A DNA stretch of 64,000 nt, from contig OZ244776.1 in assembly GCA_965219515.1 (NCBI GenBank), positions 992,001-1,056,000 of the forward strand, read 5' to 3'. The translations under genes were made by a program, and so were the position numbers. Positions 1 to 10,509 of this stretch are shown here, piece by piece (positions within the stretch are counted from its first letter, which is position 1; every line of letters begins with the position of its first letter). This DNA is from Ilyomonas sp965219515 (lineage in GTDB: Bacteria; Bacteroidota; Bacteroidia; Chitinophagales; Chitinophagaceae). The notes below the pieces were generated by a model. The model did no database searches. It saw only the letters and a program-made list of their open reading frames with translations, and was not told where the DNA came from.

Positions 1-2
1 TG

Positions 3-173
3 GATATTAGTTTGCTTACTATGTACATTACCCGCGAAATGCACTGCTGGCAATTGTCTATCAATCTCACACCTGTGGGCAGAACGCGTTCTTTCAGCAT
101 CACCATCAATCCAAAATCAAGCCTGCTGCGCGATCTGAAAATCAATCGCACCCGCAGCTTTACCGATTTTTAA
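3..173 (+). CDS. lptD: LPS-assembly protein LptD-like, C-terminal end (partial)
   Basis: The window opens inside a gene. Frame 3 is open for 56 codons and ends in TAA at 171-173. The visible residues include MHCWQLSINLTPVG, then RSFSITI and SLLRDLKINRTRSF. This matches the conserved end of Bacteroidota proteins annotated as putative LptD, the outer-membrane barrel that inserts lipopolysaccharide, where a 'LHCWQMSF...SLLQDLK' ending is typical. Only the last strands of the barrel are present, so the call rests on this short tail. It could be another member of the same outer-membrane family. Confidence 0.65.
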   Translation, partial: DISLLTMYITREMHCWQLSINLTPVGRTRSFSITINPKSSLLRDLKINRTRSFTDF

Positions 174-282
174 ATCTCTCTCCGTATTACGGCGCGTAAT
201 AAAATCAGGTAGCCGCTGCGTTTATCAACCTTCTTTTTACCCGGCTGATAATTCATTTATCTTAGCCACAAATATTGGCGTA

Positions 283-1071
283 TTGTTTAAGGAAATCATT
301 ATTTCTGTTCAGTCGTATGGTCAGGCGCATCGCTTCATCAGGCAACATAAACTTTGGAAATGGATTGTCATTCCAGGTATTGTGTATGCATTGCTGTTCG
401 CTGTCAGCATGTTCTTTTTCGGCAAAAGCGTTAGTCAGTTTATACAATGGATATTTACCGTTACGCATATCAATGGATGGGTGCAAAATCATCCCGGCGG
501 AATCCTGAATTTTATTTTTGCATTCGCCACATTCATTTTATGGCTTATACTGATGCTGTTGTATTTTTCTTTTTTCAAGTATCTCTGGCTCATTATCGGG
601 TCGCCGCTATTTGCGTATCTCAGCGAAAAAACAGAAGCGATTATAGAGAACCGGCATTATCCGTTTAGCTTTAAACAACTTGCCGCCGACATAGCGCGCG
701 GCATCTCTATCGCGCTTCGCAATGCGCTTTGGCAAACGGTTTATATTATTTCTTTATTGCTGCTTTCTTTCATCCCTGTATTTGGCTGGATAACGCCCGT
801 AATTGCTTTACTTGTGGAAGCTTATTATTATGGCTTCAGTATGATTGACTACTGTTTTGAGCGGCGCAATTTATCGGTGCAGCAAAGCATTTATTTTATC
901 GGTAAGCACCGCGGTTTGGCCATTGGCAACGGAATTGTGTTTTATTGTATGCACCTCGTTCCGGTTATCGGGTGGATTTTTGCGCCTGCCTATGCCGTAA
1001 TTGCAGCTACGCTAAGCGTTATTAAAATAACCGGAAGCAATAATAAATCTGTCTTCATTGGCAATGAATAA
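283..1071 (+). CDS. EI24 / CysZ-like integral membrane protein
   Basis: A 262-residue hydrophobic protein starting at a TTG codon. Several membrane segments are visible at roughly residues 25-45, 75-105, 150-190 and 215-240. The motif WLIIGSPLFAYLSEKTE near residue 105 and the later FEAYYYG-like LVEAYYYGFSMIDY segment are typical of the EI24/CysZ family. Family members are inner-membrane proteins, and in proteobacteria CysZ is a sulfate transporter. A sulfate role here is not supported by any sulfur gene nearby. It is followed by dnaE after a 110-bp gap on the same strand. Confidence 0.7.
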   Translation: MFKEIIISVQSYGQAHRFIRQHKLWKWIVIPGIVYALLFAVSMFFFGKSVSQFIQWIFTVTHINGWVQNHPGGILNFIFAFATFILWLILMLLYFSFFKYLWLIIGSPLFAYLSEKTEAIIENRHYPFSFKQLAADIARGISIALRNALWQTVYIISLLLLSFIPVFGWITPVIALLVEAYYYGFSMIDYCFERRNLSVQQSIYFIGKHRGLAIGNGIVFYCMHLVPVIGWIFAPAYAVIAATLSVIKITGSNNKSVFIGNE

Positions 1072-1181
1072 TACACAATTATCAATGGCAGATGGTGGAA
1101 AAAATACCAAAATCTTTAGCTTTTTAATGGCTACTTTGTGCTTCGTTTTCCGATTGAAAAAATAGACTTCACTATAAGGTT

Positions 1182-4100
1182 ATGCAGTTTTCTCATTTAC
1201 ACGTTCATACACAATATTCATTGCTCGACGGTGCCGCCAACATCGGCAGTTTGTATAAAAAAGCTGCCAAACACAACATGCCTGCACTTGCTATTACCGA
1301 TCACGGCAATATGTTCGGCGTTTTCGATTTTGTAAACCAGGCATGGAAAAATACGAAGGTTGTTGGTAAGAATGAACAAGGAAAAGATATTCTGGAACCG
1401 GTTATAAAACCCGTTGTTGGCTGCGAGTTTTACGTGGTTGAGGATATGACGAAGCGGGCGTTTACCAAAGAGCAAAAAGACCAGCGATTTCATCAGGTAT
1501 TGCTGGCGAAAAATAAAACCGGCTATCACAATCTTGTTAAGCTTACCTCGTATGGCTACAGCGAAGGCATGTATAGCAAATATCCGCGCGTAGATAAAAA
1601 GCTGATAGAAAAATACAGGGAAGGGCTGATTGCCACCACCTGCTGCATCGGTGCGTATGTGCCCCAAAGCATTCTGCACAAAACGGAAGCGGAAGCGGAA
1701 ACAGAGTTTAAATGGTGGCTTGAAATGTTTGGCGAAGATTATTACATCGAAATTCAAAGACATAAAATAGAAGAGCAGGAAAAAATAAATGCCACGCTTT
1801 TAAAATGGGCTAAAAAACATCAGGTGAAAGTGATTGCCACCAATGACAGTCATTATACCGACCAGGAAGATTATAACGCGCACGATATTTTACTTTGCAT
1901 CAATACCGGTGAAAAGCAGGCTACGCCCGGGCTTGACGATTTTGTAAATGATGACGCGGCCGTAAAAAACCGCCGCTTTAAATTTCCAAACAATGAGTTT
2001 TACTTTAAGTCAACCGACGAAATGAGTAAGCTGTTTAACGATGTTCCCGAAAGCATCGACAATACAAATGAAATTGTTGATAAAATTGAAATACTCAACT
2101 TAAAGAAAGATATCCTTCTGCCCGCATTTCCCATTCCGAAAGAGTTTCAGGCTTCTTCAGACAATAATTTAAATCAATGGACTTATTTGCATCACCTCAC
2201 TTACGAAGGTGCAAAAGCACGTTACAGTGAAATAACGGAAGAGATTCGCGAACGTCTCGATTTTGAATTGTTTACCATTAAAACAATGGGCTTTGCCGGT
2301 TATTTTTTAATTGTAAGCGACTTTATTAAAGTAGGTCGCGAGCGTGGTGTGTTTATTGGTCCGGGGCGCGGTTCGGCTGCCGGCAGCGTGGTGGCATATT
2401 GCATCGGTATTACCAACATTGACCCGATAAAATATGATTTGCTGTTTGAACGATTCCTCAATCCCGATAGAAAATCAATGCCGGATATTGATACCGATTT
2501 TGACGACGAAGGCAGGCAAAAAGTAATAGATTATGTAGTTGAGAAATACGGCAAAAACCAGGTAGCGCAAATTATTACCTATGGCACGATGGCGGCGCGA
2601 AGCAGCATTAAAGATGTGGCGCGCGTAATGGATTTGCCTTTGTTTGAAGCCAACAATCTGGTTAAAATGGTTCCCGAAAAAGTGGGCACTACATTGGGGC
2701 GCGTTCTTACTGCCCCGCTAACCGCAAAAGAAGGAGAAAAATCGCTGGAAGAAAAAGAGCAGTACGGCTCAGAAGACATTGAAAATATTAAAAAGCTTCG
2801 CGAAATATATGGCGGCACCGATATTAAAGCACAGGTTTTAAAAGAAGCTGAGCGTTTGGAAGGCTCGGTGCGCAATACCGGCATTCACGCCGCGGGCATC
2901 ATCATTGCACCGAGAGATTTAACCGAACTGATACCGGTTGCTACCGCTAAAGATTCCGATTTGTGGGTAACTCAGATCGGTGGCAGTTCTATTGAAGATG
3001 CGGGTGTTTTAAAAATGGATTTCCTGGGTTTAAAAACATTATCTATTCTTAAAACGGCGTTGGAATTAATTAAGCAAAATCACAATACTGATGTTGATTT
3101 AGATAACATTCCGCTTGACGATGAAGCAACATACAAGCTGTATCAAAACGGCGAAACCAATGCTACTTTTCAGTTTGAAAGTACGGGAATGCAAAAATAC
3201 CTGCGCGAACTGAAGCCGGATAAATTTGCCGATCTCATTGCCATGAATGCTTTGTATCGTCCCGGTCCCATGGCATACATTCCCCAATATGTTGCCCGCA
3301 AACACGGCAGAGAAGAAGTGAATTTCGATTTGTCCGAAATGCGTGAATATCTCGAAGAAACGTATGGCATTACCGTGTACCAGGAACAGGTGATGCTGCT
3401 TTCGCAAAAACTGGCCGGCTTTAGCAAAGGTGATGCTGATGTTTTGCGCAAGGCGATGGGAAAAAAGCAAAAATCGGTGCTTGATAAAATGAAGGCGCAA
3501 TTCATTAAAGGCGCAACAGATAAAGGTCATCCGAAACCCGTTCTCGAAAAAATATGGGTTGACTGGGAAGCATTTGCGCAATACGCTTTTAATAAATCTC
3601 ATTCCACATGCTATGCTTTTGTAGCTTATCAAACGGCGTGGCTGAAAGCACATTATCCCGGTGAATATATGGCTGCCGTTCTCAATCATGCCGGCAGCAT
3701 CGAAAAGATGACTTTCTTTATGGAAGAATGCAAACGCATGTCGCACCGTGTGCTGGGGCCGGATATTAATGAATCGCTGAAAGGCTTTGCCGTAAACGAA
3801 AAAGGAGAAATACGTTTCGGTCTCGGCGGTTTGAAAGGCGTAGGCGAAGCGGCAGTGCAAAGTATTATTGAAGAGCGGTCTGCCAACGGCAATTTTAAAA
3901 ATATATGGGATTTTATCAGGCGTATCAATCAACGCACGGTAAACAAAAAATCCATCGAAAGCTTAGCCTATTCCGGCGCATTTGATAGTTTTACCGAGCT
4001 GCATCGCGCACAGTATTTTTTTACGCCGCCCGGCGAAATGTCGGGCATGCTGGAGCGCATCATCCGGTATGGCAATATTTACCAGACCAGCAAAACCCAA

Positions 4101-4853
4101 AGCAGCAACAGTTTGTTTGGCGAAAATATAATGCCCGAAATAGCACCGCCAAAAATTCTTCCCGCGCCCGAATGGACATTAACAGAACTGCTCGATCATG
4201 AAAAAGAAGTAACCGGTATGTTTATGAGTGGTCATCCGCTCAACCATTTTCGTTTCGAGCTAAAATATTATGGCATCATGCCGTTATCAGAATTTAATGA
4301 AGCAAACGATTCTGCGGGTTCTGTTGCCGGTAACCTGAACAAAACGTTTCGCATTGCAGGGCTGGTAACCGATGCGCAGCATCGTATTACCCGAACGGGA
4401 AAAAACTTTGGCTCCATTTCGATAGAAGACTTTACCGCCAAAACCGAAATTATGCTGTGGAGCGACGATTATATGCGCTTTAAACATTACGTGGAAACCG
4501 GGAAAAATTTATTGATAACGGGTTATTTCAGATCGCGTTATAACAGCGATCAGTATGAGTTTAAAGTAAATAATATTTGCCTGCTGGAAACGGCAAAACA
4601 AACGTTAACCCGGCAAATAGACATCAACCTGAATCCGTCGATCCTGACGAGCGATTTTGTAAATTTTGTGGAAACCAATGTAAAAAGCAATCCCGGCAAA
4701 TCGAGTATTCGTTTTAATATTTATGAGCCATTACACAATTTGAAAGTAACCATGCACACGATGGACAGAGGCTTTACCATGAATGAAGAAATGGCCGGGT
4801 TTTTATTAGATAACCCTGACGTAGATATTAACGTTGAAATTATGAACGGGTAA
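1182..4853 (+). CDS. dnaE: DNA polymerase III subunit alpha
   Basis: A 1223-residue replicative polymerase. The N-terminal PHP domain begins at once with HLHVHTQYSLLDG (about residues 5-17), followed by ITDHGNMFG. The palm carries GRGSAAGS near residue 395 and the catalytic acidic motif PDIDTDFDDE near residue 433. A helix-hairpin-helix-like GLGGLKGVGEAA lies in the middle-to-C-terminal part. An OB-fold (FRIAGLVTDAQHRITRTGK onward) begins near residue 1055. Length and order fit DnaE1. The ATG at 1182 sits directly before the PHP motif, so the start is well supported. It is the replicative polymerase acting at the fork. Confidence 0.96.
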   Translation: MQFSHLHVHTQYSLLDGAANIGSLYKKAAKHNMPALAITDHGNMFGVFDFVNQAWKNTKVVGKNEQGKDILEPVIKPVVGCEFYVVEDMTKRAFTKEQKDQRFHQVLLAKNKTGYHNLVKLTSYGYSEGMYSKYPRVDKKLIEKYREGLIATTCCIGAYVPQSILHKTEAEAETEFKWWLEMFGEDYYIEIQRHKIEEQEKINATLLKWAKKHQVKVIATNDSHYTDQEDYNAHDILLCINTGEKQATPGLDDFVNDDAAVKNRRFKFPNNEFYFKSTDEMSKLFNDVPESIDNTNEIVDKIEILNLKKDILLPAFPIPKEFQASSDNNLNQWTYLHHLTYEGAKARYSEITEEIRERLDFELFTIKTMGFAGYFLIVSDFIKVGRERGVFIGPGRGSAAGSVVAYCIGITNIDPIKYDLLFERFLNPDRKSMPDIDTDFDDEGRQKVIDYVVEKYGKNQVAQIITYGTMAARSSIKDVARVMDLPLFEANNLVKMVPEKVGTTLGRVLTAPLTAKEGEKSLEEKEQYGSEDIENIKKLREIYGGTDIKAQVLKEAERLEGSVRNTGIHAAGIIIAPRDLTELIPVATAKDSDLWVTQIGGSSIEDAGVLKMDFLGLKTLSILKTALELIKQNHNTDVDLDNIPLDDEATYKLYQNGETNATFQFESTGMQKYLRELKPDKFADLIAMNALYRPGPMAYIPQYVARKHGREEVNFDLSEMREYLEETYGITVYQEQVMLLSQKLAGFSKGDADVLRKAMGKKQKSVLDKMKAQFIKGATDKGHPKPVLEKIWVDWEAFAQYAFNKSHSTCYAFVAYQTAWLKAHYPGEYMAAVLNHAGSIEKMTFFMEECKRMSHRVLGPDINESLKGFAVNEKGEIRFGLGGLKGVGEAAVQSIIEERSANGNFKNIWDFIRRINQRTVNKKSIESLAYSGAFDSFTELHRAQYFFTPPGEMSGMLERIIRYGNIYQTSKTQSSNSLFGENIMPEIAPPKILPAPEWTLTELLDHEKEVTGMFMSGHPLNHFRFELKYYGIMPLSEFNEANDSAGSVAGNLNKTFRIAGLVTDAQHRITRTGKNFGSISIEDFTAKTEIMLWSDDYMRFKHYVETGKNLLITGYFRSRYNSDQYEFKVNNICLLETAKQTLTRQIDINLNPSILTSDFVNFVETNVKSNPGKSSIRFNIYEPLHNLKVTMHTMDRGFTMNEEMAGFLLDNPDVDINVEIMNG

Positions 4854-4970
4854 TAGATAAAACGCAGCTATACAAAAAACTTATTCTCCACTCCGAAAGA
4901 TCAGCAAACAAATAAAACTGCCGGCAGATTTTATAACTGCCGGCATTTTTTATTTATTTCTTCATTCAAC

Positions 4971-6563
4971 TTATTGTTTAATCAATATTGTATGATAGAT
5001 CAGTTTATTTTTTTGCCAAACCTGTATTAAATATGTGCCGCGCTGTAAGGCTTGTCCCACTTGCATGGCAGCAGCGGAAGTTGTTTTGGAAAACAATATT
5101 TTACCTGCCATGTCAGTAATCTTTATTGTGCTTGTAACCGATGTTTTTGATGCAGGCAACTGCACCGTTACCGCGCTTGTAAACGGATTTGGATAGGCAG
5201 ATATTTTTGTGGCTGATGTTATTGCCGGCAAATATCCGGCTGAAAAATTACCGTTTTCATCATTGCCTTTATGCCATTGCTTACCGGTGAGAGCATAAGG
5301 CAGCGAAACACCTGTTCCGCAATCATTGGTAATGTACAAAACATAATTTCCGGGCCTGGCGGCATAAATAAAAGATGTACTGATGCCGGAAAGAAGCCTG
5401 CCGTTATATTCCCATTGATAGTGTAAACCGGAAGACTGGTTTGCACTGAACAACTTTGTTACGGTTATGTTTTTTATTTGTTTTTCATCTTTCTCTATAA
5501 CAGCCAAAGGTGCAACGATAGAATACCTGCCTTCGCGGGTAAACGATTCGGGCGCATTGTCATTGTTCAAATCAACCAGGCGAAAAGGCATTCCATAATC
5601 AAAAACCGGCACATCATCAGCAGGTACGCTATAAACAGGCAATTGAGCGGGTCCGTTGTTTTTCAGAAAGCTGTACGTGTTTTGAAAATCGTCATACTTA
5701 ATGTAATCCGGCAATCCATCATTGTTCCAGTCATAATACGTGCGTTCACGCTTAAAATCGTGCGGATGATCGTTGGTAAAAAGTGTAAAAACCGGCGTTT
5801 GCGGTGCTCCGTTATTGAGATAGGTATATTGATCGAAATCACTTAGCGTTGTATTATAAAAACCGGTATAATAAAAATCGGCGTCGCCGTCTTTGTCAAT
5901 ATCTGCAAAAGTAAATTGCACATAATTATTACCGCTGCGGGCAAACGAAACAGGATTGTTATCTTCATCTTCCATAAACTGCGGATGTGTTTTGTCGCCA
6001 ATATTTCTGTAAAAACGAATGCCCGTAACGGGACGGGAAACGTTGCTTATTTCAGTGATAAAACAATCGTAATCGCCATCGCCGTCTATATCTGTAAACT
6101 GAATGACCGGCGAGCCATCGGGCGTAACTGTATTTTCAAATCCTGATGTTGCGCTTTTTTCAAAAACCGGATCATTTTTATCTCCCGTGTTGCGATATAA
6201 AACCGGTAAACCATGAGGCGGAACTAAAAAACAATCTTTGTCTCCGTCATTATCAATATCCGCAAAATCAAGACTGGTGTAGGTTTGCCCGTTTTCAAAA
6301 GCCGCTTTTAAGGGATTGGCTTCATCAGCATTTTCAAATGTATTGCATTGCATTTGCGCATAACTGTTTGCCGATAAAAACAGGAGCATAGCAATAACGA
6401 AATGTTTTGCAGGAACTGAAGAAAAAAGAGATGTGATTCGGTTTGATACCAGGCTTGTAATGTTTTTGGTTTGGCTCGTTGGATTTAAATAAATTACGGA
6501 AAAATTCATAGTAGTTTTGGCAATGTTGCCTTTTGCAACATTGCCAAGCGGTAGTTTTAGCAT
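4971..6563 (-). CDS. Secreted FG-GAP/VCBS repeat protein with type IX secretion sorting domain
   Basis: A 530-residue protein. A signal-peptide-like stretch (HFVIAMLLFLSANSYAQ) lies at about residues 54-70, so the true start may be a later Met such as residue 19. At least three calcium-loop repeats are visible: DFADIDNDGDKDCF, QFTDIDGDGDYDCF and TFADIDKDGDADFY, which are FG-GAP/VCBS repeats of beta-propeller or adhesin-like proteins. The C-terminus (ISAYPNPFTSAVTVQLP, then a Gly-rich strand and ILIKQ) is a T9SS type A sorting domain, which directs export by the Bacteroidota-specific type IX system. The substrate or ligand is unknown. Confidence 0.85.
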   Translation of the reverse strand: MLKLPLGNVAKGNIAKTTMNFSVIYLNPTSQTKNITSLVSNRITSLFSSVPAKHFVIAMLLFLSANSYAQMQCNTFENADEANPLKAAFENGQTYTSLDFADIDNDGDKDCFLVPPHGLPVLYRNTGDKNDPVFEKSATSGFENTVTPDGSPVIQFTDIDGDGDYDCFITEISNVSRPVTGIRFYRNIGDKTHPQFMEDEDNNPVSFARSGNNYVQFTFADIDKDGDADFYYTGFYNTTLSDFDQYTYLNNGAPQTPVFTLFTNDHPHDFKRERTYYDWNNDGLPDYIKYDDFQNTYSFLKNNGPAQLPVYSVPADDVPVFDYGMPFRLVDLNNDNAPESFTREGRYSIVAPLAVIEKDEKQIKNITVTKLFSANQSSGLHYQWEYNGRLLSGISTSFIYAARPGNYVLYITNDCGTGVSLPYALTGKQWHKGNDENGNFSAGYLPAITSATKISAYPNPFTSAVTVQLPASKTSVTSTIKITDMAGKILFSKTTSAAAMQVGQALQRGTYLIQVWQKNKLIYHTILIKQ

Positions 6564-6629
6564 GTTTTGTTTTTTATTGCGATAACAATTAAAGTTGGCG
6601 CAATTTAAGGTTTTTTTAATGCGGCAATA

Positions 6630-6661
6630 AAAAACTTGTTAATAATTATTAACAAGTTTTT
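6630..6661. terminator. Perfect inverted repeat, probable terminator
   Basis: A 32-base palindrome with 15-base arms (AAAAACTTGTTAATA and its complement) around an AT centre. The arms end in A and T runs, so it could terminate transcription in either direction. It lies between the permease gene ending at 6846 and the start of the T9SS protein gene at 6563, both on the minus strand, so it probably ends permease transcription. Confidence 0.5.
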
Positions 6662-6845
6662 GTTACTAATAATTTAAAGAAAAAAGCAATTGTAACGTAT
6701 GAAAAAAGCACTTTCAAATTCGTTGTTTGATAACAAAATTGTTTGAAATAAAACAATTATAAATACAAAATATATTCTGGCTTTGTCAAATAGAAAAAGT
6801 ATAATTTCTTACTCCGTTGCAGCCGATATATTACATCATTTAGGT

Positions 6846-8507
6846 TTATCTTAAGCGACTGTTTTTTCTTCCGTATAAAAAATATATAGACAAACCAATA
6901 CCCATCCATACAAAAAACCAAAGCCAGCTTATGGCAGGAATTTCTATCATCAGATAAAGACAACACAAGGCGCCGGCAACAGGAATAAAGGAGTAACTTT
7001 TTATAAAGCTGTAAACAGCAATTACGATGCTGATGATAATAAAAACGATGAGCAAAATTTCCTGATAGCTTTCCCCGGTAAAATTTTCAAAAGCGCTCAT
7101 CAGCCTGGTGCGAAGAAATAAAATGAGTAAAAAAACAAGTGTGGGAATAACAAATTTTCCATTGATGTAAGGTATTCTGAAACGACCTGCCGTAGCATTT
7201 ATTTTAGGTAAAATCAACACACCCAAACACACCAGCACAAAGGCAAAAAGAGTTCCGATACTCGTTAAATCGGTAACGATACCGCCTGGAATAAACAGCG
7301 ATGGAACTGCTACGAGAACGCCGGTAACGATGGTAGCGAATGATGGCGTTTTATATTTCGGATGCACGGTGGCAAAGCGTTTTGGCAACAATCCGTCGCG
7401 GCTCATACTCATCCAGATGCGCGGCTGACCAAGCTGAAAAACAAGTATCACGCTTGTGGTGGCAATAACGGCACTGATAGAAATAATATAACCAAGCGTA
7501 TTCAAATTAAGCTTGGCAAAAACATACGCCAGCGGATCGGGCACTTTCAATTCGGAAAAATTAACCATGCCAGTTAATACCAAAGCGATGAGAATATACA
7601 AAACGGTGCAGATGATAAGCGAATAAATCATGCCGCGCGGCAAATCGCGTTGCGGATTTTTGCATTCTTCCGCCGTTGTAGAAATGGCATCAAAGCCAAT
7701 GTAGGCGTAGAATACAGCCGATACGCCTGCCAGCACGCCGCCAAAGCCATTTGGCATAAAAGGTTTCCAGTTTGCCGTATCAACATAAAAACTGCCGACA
7801 ATGATAACCATCACAATAACAACAATCTTAAAGATTACCATGAAGTTTGTTGTACGCTTACTTTCCTGTATGCCCCGGTATGCCAGCATGGTAATTAAAA
7901 CAATAATTACAAAGGCAGGCAGATCAATAAAAAAATGCCAGTTACCGATAACGGGCGAAGCGTTATAAGCTACAATCGCAGCATCGGTTGCCGGCTTACC
8001 TGCTGCCACCGCCGCTTCATAATTTTCTTTCGCGGTAAAAGGATCGCCAAGCAGCCAGGCAGGAAGATGAATGCCGAAGCCTTCCAGCAAATTATTAAAA
8101 TAACCGCTCCAGCTAATGGCAACTACAATATTGCCGATGGCATATTCAAGTATTAAAGCCCAGCCGATAATCCAGGCTACCACTTCGCCAAACGAAACAT
8201 AAGCGTACGTATATGCGCTACCCGCAATGGGAACCCGGCTGGCAAACTCGGCATAGCACAAGGCGCTGAAGCCACACGTAACAGCCGTAATTAAAAAGAG
8301 ATAAACGATACCCGGACCGCCGTTAAAAGCTGCCGTTCCAATGGTTGAAAAAATACCTGCGCCCACCACGGCTGCTATGCCCATAAAAGTAAGATCGCGA
8401 ACGCCCAGCACTTTATTCAGTTTAACATGATGCCCGTCTGACATACCACTATTGGCATCAGCAACAATTTTGTCAATCGATTTTTTGCGAAATAAAGAGT
8501 TAGCCAT
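6846..8507 (-). CDS. APC-family amino acid permease
   Basis: A 553-residue transporter with about 12-14 hydrophobic segments. The first membrane segment carries GIAAVVGAGIF, the substrate-backbone-binding motif of the amino acid-polyamine-organocation family. The conserved YAYIGFDAISTTAEE motif is seen in the middle of the protein, as in cationic amino acid (CAT) carriers. Several terminal hydrophobic stretches after residue 430 match the longer CAT subgroup. The substrate cannot be read from sequence. It is last in a minus-strand run with the polyprenyl synthase gene (84-bp gap). Confidence 0.88.
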   Translation of the reverse strand: MANSLFRKKSIDKIVADANSGMSDGHHVKLNKVLGVRDLTFMGIAAVVGAGIFSTIGTAAFNGGPGIVYLFLITAVTCGFSALCYAEFASRVPIAGSAYTYAYVSFGEVVAWIIGWALILEYAIGNIVVAISWSGYFNNLLEGFGIHLPAWLLGDPFTAKENYEAAVAAGKPATDAAIVAYNASPVIGNWHFFIDLPAFVIIVLITMLAYRGIQESKRTTNFMVIFKIVVIVMVIIVGSFYVDTANWKPFMPNGFGGVLAGVSAVFYAYIGFDAISTTAEECKNPQRDLPRGMIYSLIICTVLYILIALVLTGMVNFSELKVPDPLAYVFAKLNLNTLGYIISISAVIATTSVILVFQLGQPRIWMSMSRDGLLPKRFATVHPKYKTPSFATIVTGVLVAVPSLFIPGGIVTDLTSIGTLFAFVLVCLGVLILPKINATAGRFRIPYINGKFVIPTLVFLLILFLRTRLMSAFENFTGESYQEILLIVFIIISIVIAVYSFIKSYSFIPVAGALCCLYLMIEIPAISWLWFFVWMGIGLSIYFLYGRKNSRLR

Positions 8508-8591
8508 GGTATTGTTTGGTAGGTTACGAAGAACAGCAGTAAATGTATTTAATAAAACAAACAGACACGAAAAGAAATCAAATCAAACATC

Positions 8592-9557
8592 TTAAAACTC
8601 GCGGCTCACAAGGTATTCAGCCAGTTCAAGCAATGGCTTTTTGCGAACCGAAACAACGGCAATATCTTCCAGATGCTGAAACGCAGCAGCCAGATATTTC
8701 TTCTTTAATTCTTTTGCCCATTTATCCGTTTCACAAGCTTTATAAATGGCTAACATACGATCTACTTTATCTGTTGCATCGTTTTTCAGCAATTCATTAA
8801 TTTCAATGCGTTGTTGTTCGTTCGCCACCTGAATTGCCTGCAGAAGTAAAAACGTTTTTTTATTCTGACGAATGTCTCCGCCAATATCTTTCCCAAATTT
8901 TTCAGGGTCGCCAAAGGCATCAAGATAGTCGTCCTGAATTTGAAAAGCGATGCCAAGATTCCGCCCGAACTGATACAAATGATTGCAGTTGTGGGCGCTT
9001 GCCCCGCCAATCATGGCGCCCATCTGCAGACTGGCAGCCAGCAGAACAGACGTTTTAAGCTCAATCATCATTAAATAATCGTCCAGTATTACAGAATTCG
9101 TTTTTTCAAAATCCATGTCTAACTGCTGACCCTCGCAAACCTGTTTGGCCGTTTGATTAAACAGATGAATAATACGCTGCGAGTAAGAAGTATTAATTTT
9201 ATTGATGTATTCATAAGCCACAATCAGCATGACATCGCCGGATAGTAAAGCCGTGCTTTCGCCATATTTATAATGCACCGTTTGCATGCCGCGCCGCAAC
9301 GAAGCTTTGTCCATGATGTCGTCATGTATCAGCGTAAAGTTGTGAAAGAGTTCAATGGCAGTTGCCACTTTCCAGGCGTCGGGTTTTATTTCATCAAACA
9401 ACTCATTGCCCATCAGACACAAAACAGGACGGATGCGCTTGCCGCCGATGTTTAAAAAATAACGTCCCGGTTCATAAAGCGAAGCCGGTTGCAAGGGAAA
9501 ATGTTCCGTATGAAAATACGTTTTAAATGCTGCACTAAGTTGCTGAAACGATTGCAT
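8592..9557 (-). CDS. Polyprenyl (trans-isoprenyl) diphosphate synthase
   Basis: A 321-residue enzyme that condenses isopentenyl diphosphate onto an allylic diphosphate. The first aspartate-rich motif appears as LIHDDIMDKASLRRG (DDxxD) and the second as QIQDDYLDAFGD. NIGGKRIRPVLC near residue 35 is the conserved substrate-binding GGKRxRP motif. The length fits the family. The chain length of the product cannot be assigned; quinone side chain or geranylgeranyl-type products are both possible. It sits between pcm and the permease on the minus strand. Confidence 0.9.
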   Translation of the reverse strand: MQSFQQLSAAFKTYFHTEHFPLQPASLYEPGRYFLNIGGKRIRPVLCLMGNELFDEIKPDAWKVATAIELFHNFTLIHDDIMDKASLRRGMQTVHYKYGESTALLSGDVMLIVAYEYINKINTSYSQRIIHLFNQTAKQVCEGQQLDMDFEKTNSVILDDYLMMIELKTSVLLAASLQMGAMIGGASAHNCNHLYQFGRNLGIAFQIQDDYLDAFGDPEKFGKDIGGDIRQNKKTFLLLQAIQVANEQQRIEINELLKNDATDKVDRMLAIYKACETDKWAKELKKKYLAAAFQHLEDIAVVSVRKKPLLELAEYLVSREF

Positions 9558-9707
9558 GATGAATGATATGAAACTTGCAAAATAAGGTACAGGACGTTAC
9601 AGAAAAAATGAATTGATTTAGCGAAGCCGCTTATACGTTGAAAATACAAAATGTAAAAATGATAAGCTCATTTTTTCGCCATTCTGTTTTTATGTCTGAT
9701 CGGCTGG

Positions 9708-10367
9708 TTAGTAATTCTTGCCTTTGAGCATGGGCACGAAAGAAAAATTATCGAACGTTTCTGTTTCCAGTTCTTTTTCCTGTTTTGTAATGCGCAGCAT
9801 TCGCTGGTTGTGTTTGCCATCATCTACGGGCACAACCATAATACCGCCGATGCGTAGCTGTTGCACAAGCTTTGGCGGTACAAACGGTGCGGCGGCGGTA
9901 ATAATAATTTTATCGAATGGCGCAAACGAAGGCAAGCCTTCAAAGCCGTCGCCATAAAAGAATTTGATATTGGGATAGGTGTGTTTGAATAAATAATTTC
10001 TTTGCTGATAGTCGTACAGTTTTTTTTGCCGTTCGATGGTAAAAACACGTGCACCCATTTCGGCTAATATCGTTGCCTGATAAGTACTGCCGGTTCCTAT
10101 TTCCAATACTTTATCATTGCGATTGATTTGTAAAAGCTGTGTTTGATAAGCCACGGTATAAGGCTGGGAAATGGTTTGCCCTTCCCCAATGGGAAAAGCG
10201 CGGTCTTCGTAAGCGATTTTATTAAAAGCGGAATCTAAAAACCAATGACGCGGAACGGCATTCATGGCATCGAGCACGCGCTCATCCTGAATTCCTTTTT
10301 CCTGAAGTAAACTGATAAGCTGCCTTCTCAGCCCTTTGTGCATATATGTATCATCGCCTTTCTTCAT
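9708..10367 (-). CDS. pcm: Protein-L-isoaspartate O-methyltransferase
   Basis: A 219-residue SAM-dependent enzyme that repairs isoaspartyl residues in damaged proteins. The region PRHWF...YEDRAFPIGEGQTISQP is diagnostic of the family, followed by SAM motif I as LEIGTGSTYQATILAEMGA and the post-motif segment FDKIIITAAAP. The usual GTGSGYQ is GTGSTYQ here. The frame is open further upstream to 10430, but MKKGDD at 10367 or MHKGLRR at 10343 are better starts because the extension is low-complexity and basic. A 150-bp gap separates it from the downstream polyprenyl synthase gene. Confidence 0.92.
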   Translation of the reverse strand: MKKGDDTYMHKGLRRQLISLLQEKGIQDERVLDAMNAVPRHWFLDSAFNKIAYEDRAFPIGEGQTISQPYTVAYQTQLLQINRNDKVLEIGTGSTYQATILAEMGARVFTIERQKKLYDYQQRNYLFKHTYPNIKFFYGDGFEGLPSFAPFDKIIITAAAPFVPPKLVQQLRIGGIMVVPVDDGKHNQRMLRITKQEKELETETFDNFSFVPMLKGKNY

Positions 10368-10509
10368 TGTGTAGCGCAAGATAATAAGGGTGAATCTGTA
10401 TAAATAAATTTTTGTTTTCTTATTTTTCAACTTTGTTTTACGGCATAATAATCAGTAATTGCTACATTGCGCAGCAATTTATAAAATGCCATACTAAAAA
10501 TTACAACAC

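Noticed and set aside
4287..4487. Minus-strand frames inside dnaE, gyrA and other large genes
   Set aside because: They are shadows of well-supported genes with no independent features.
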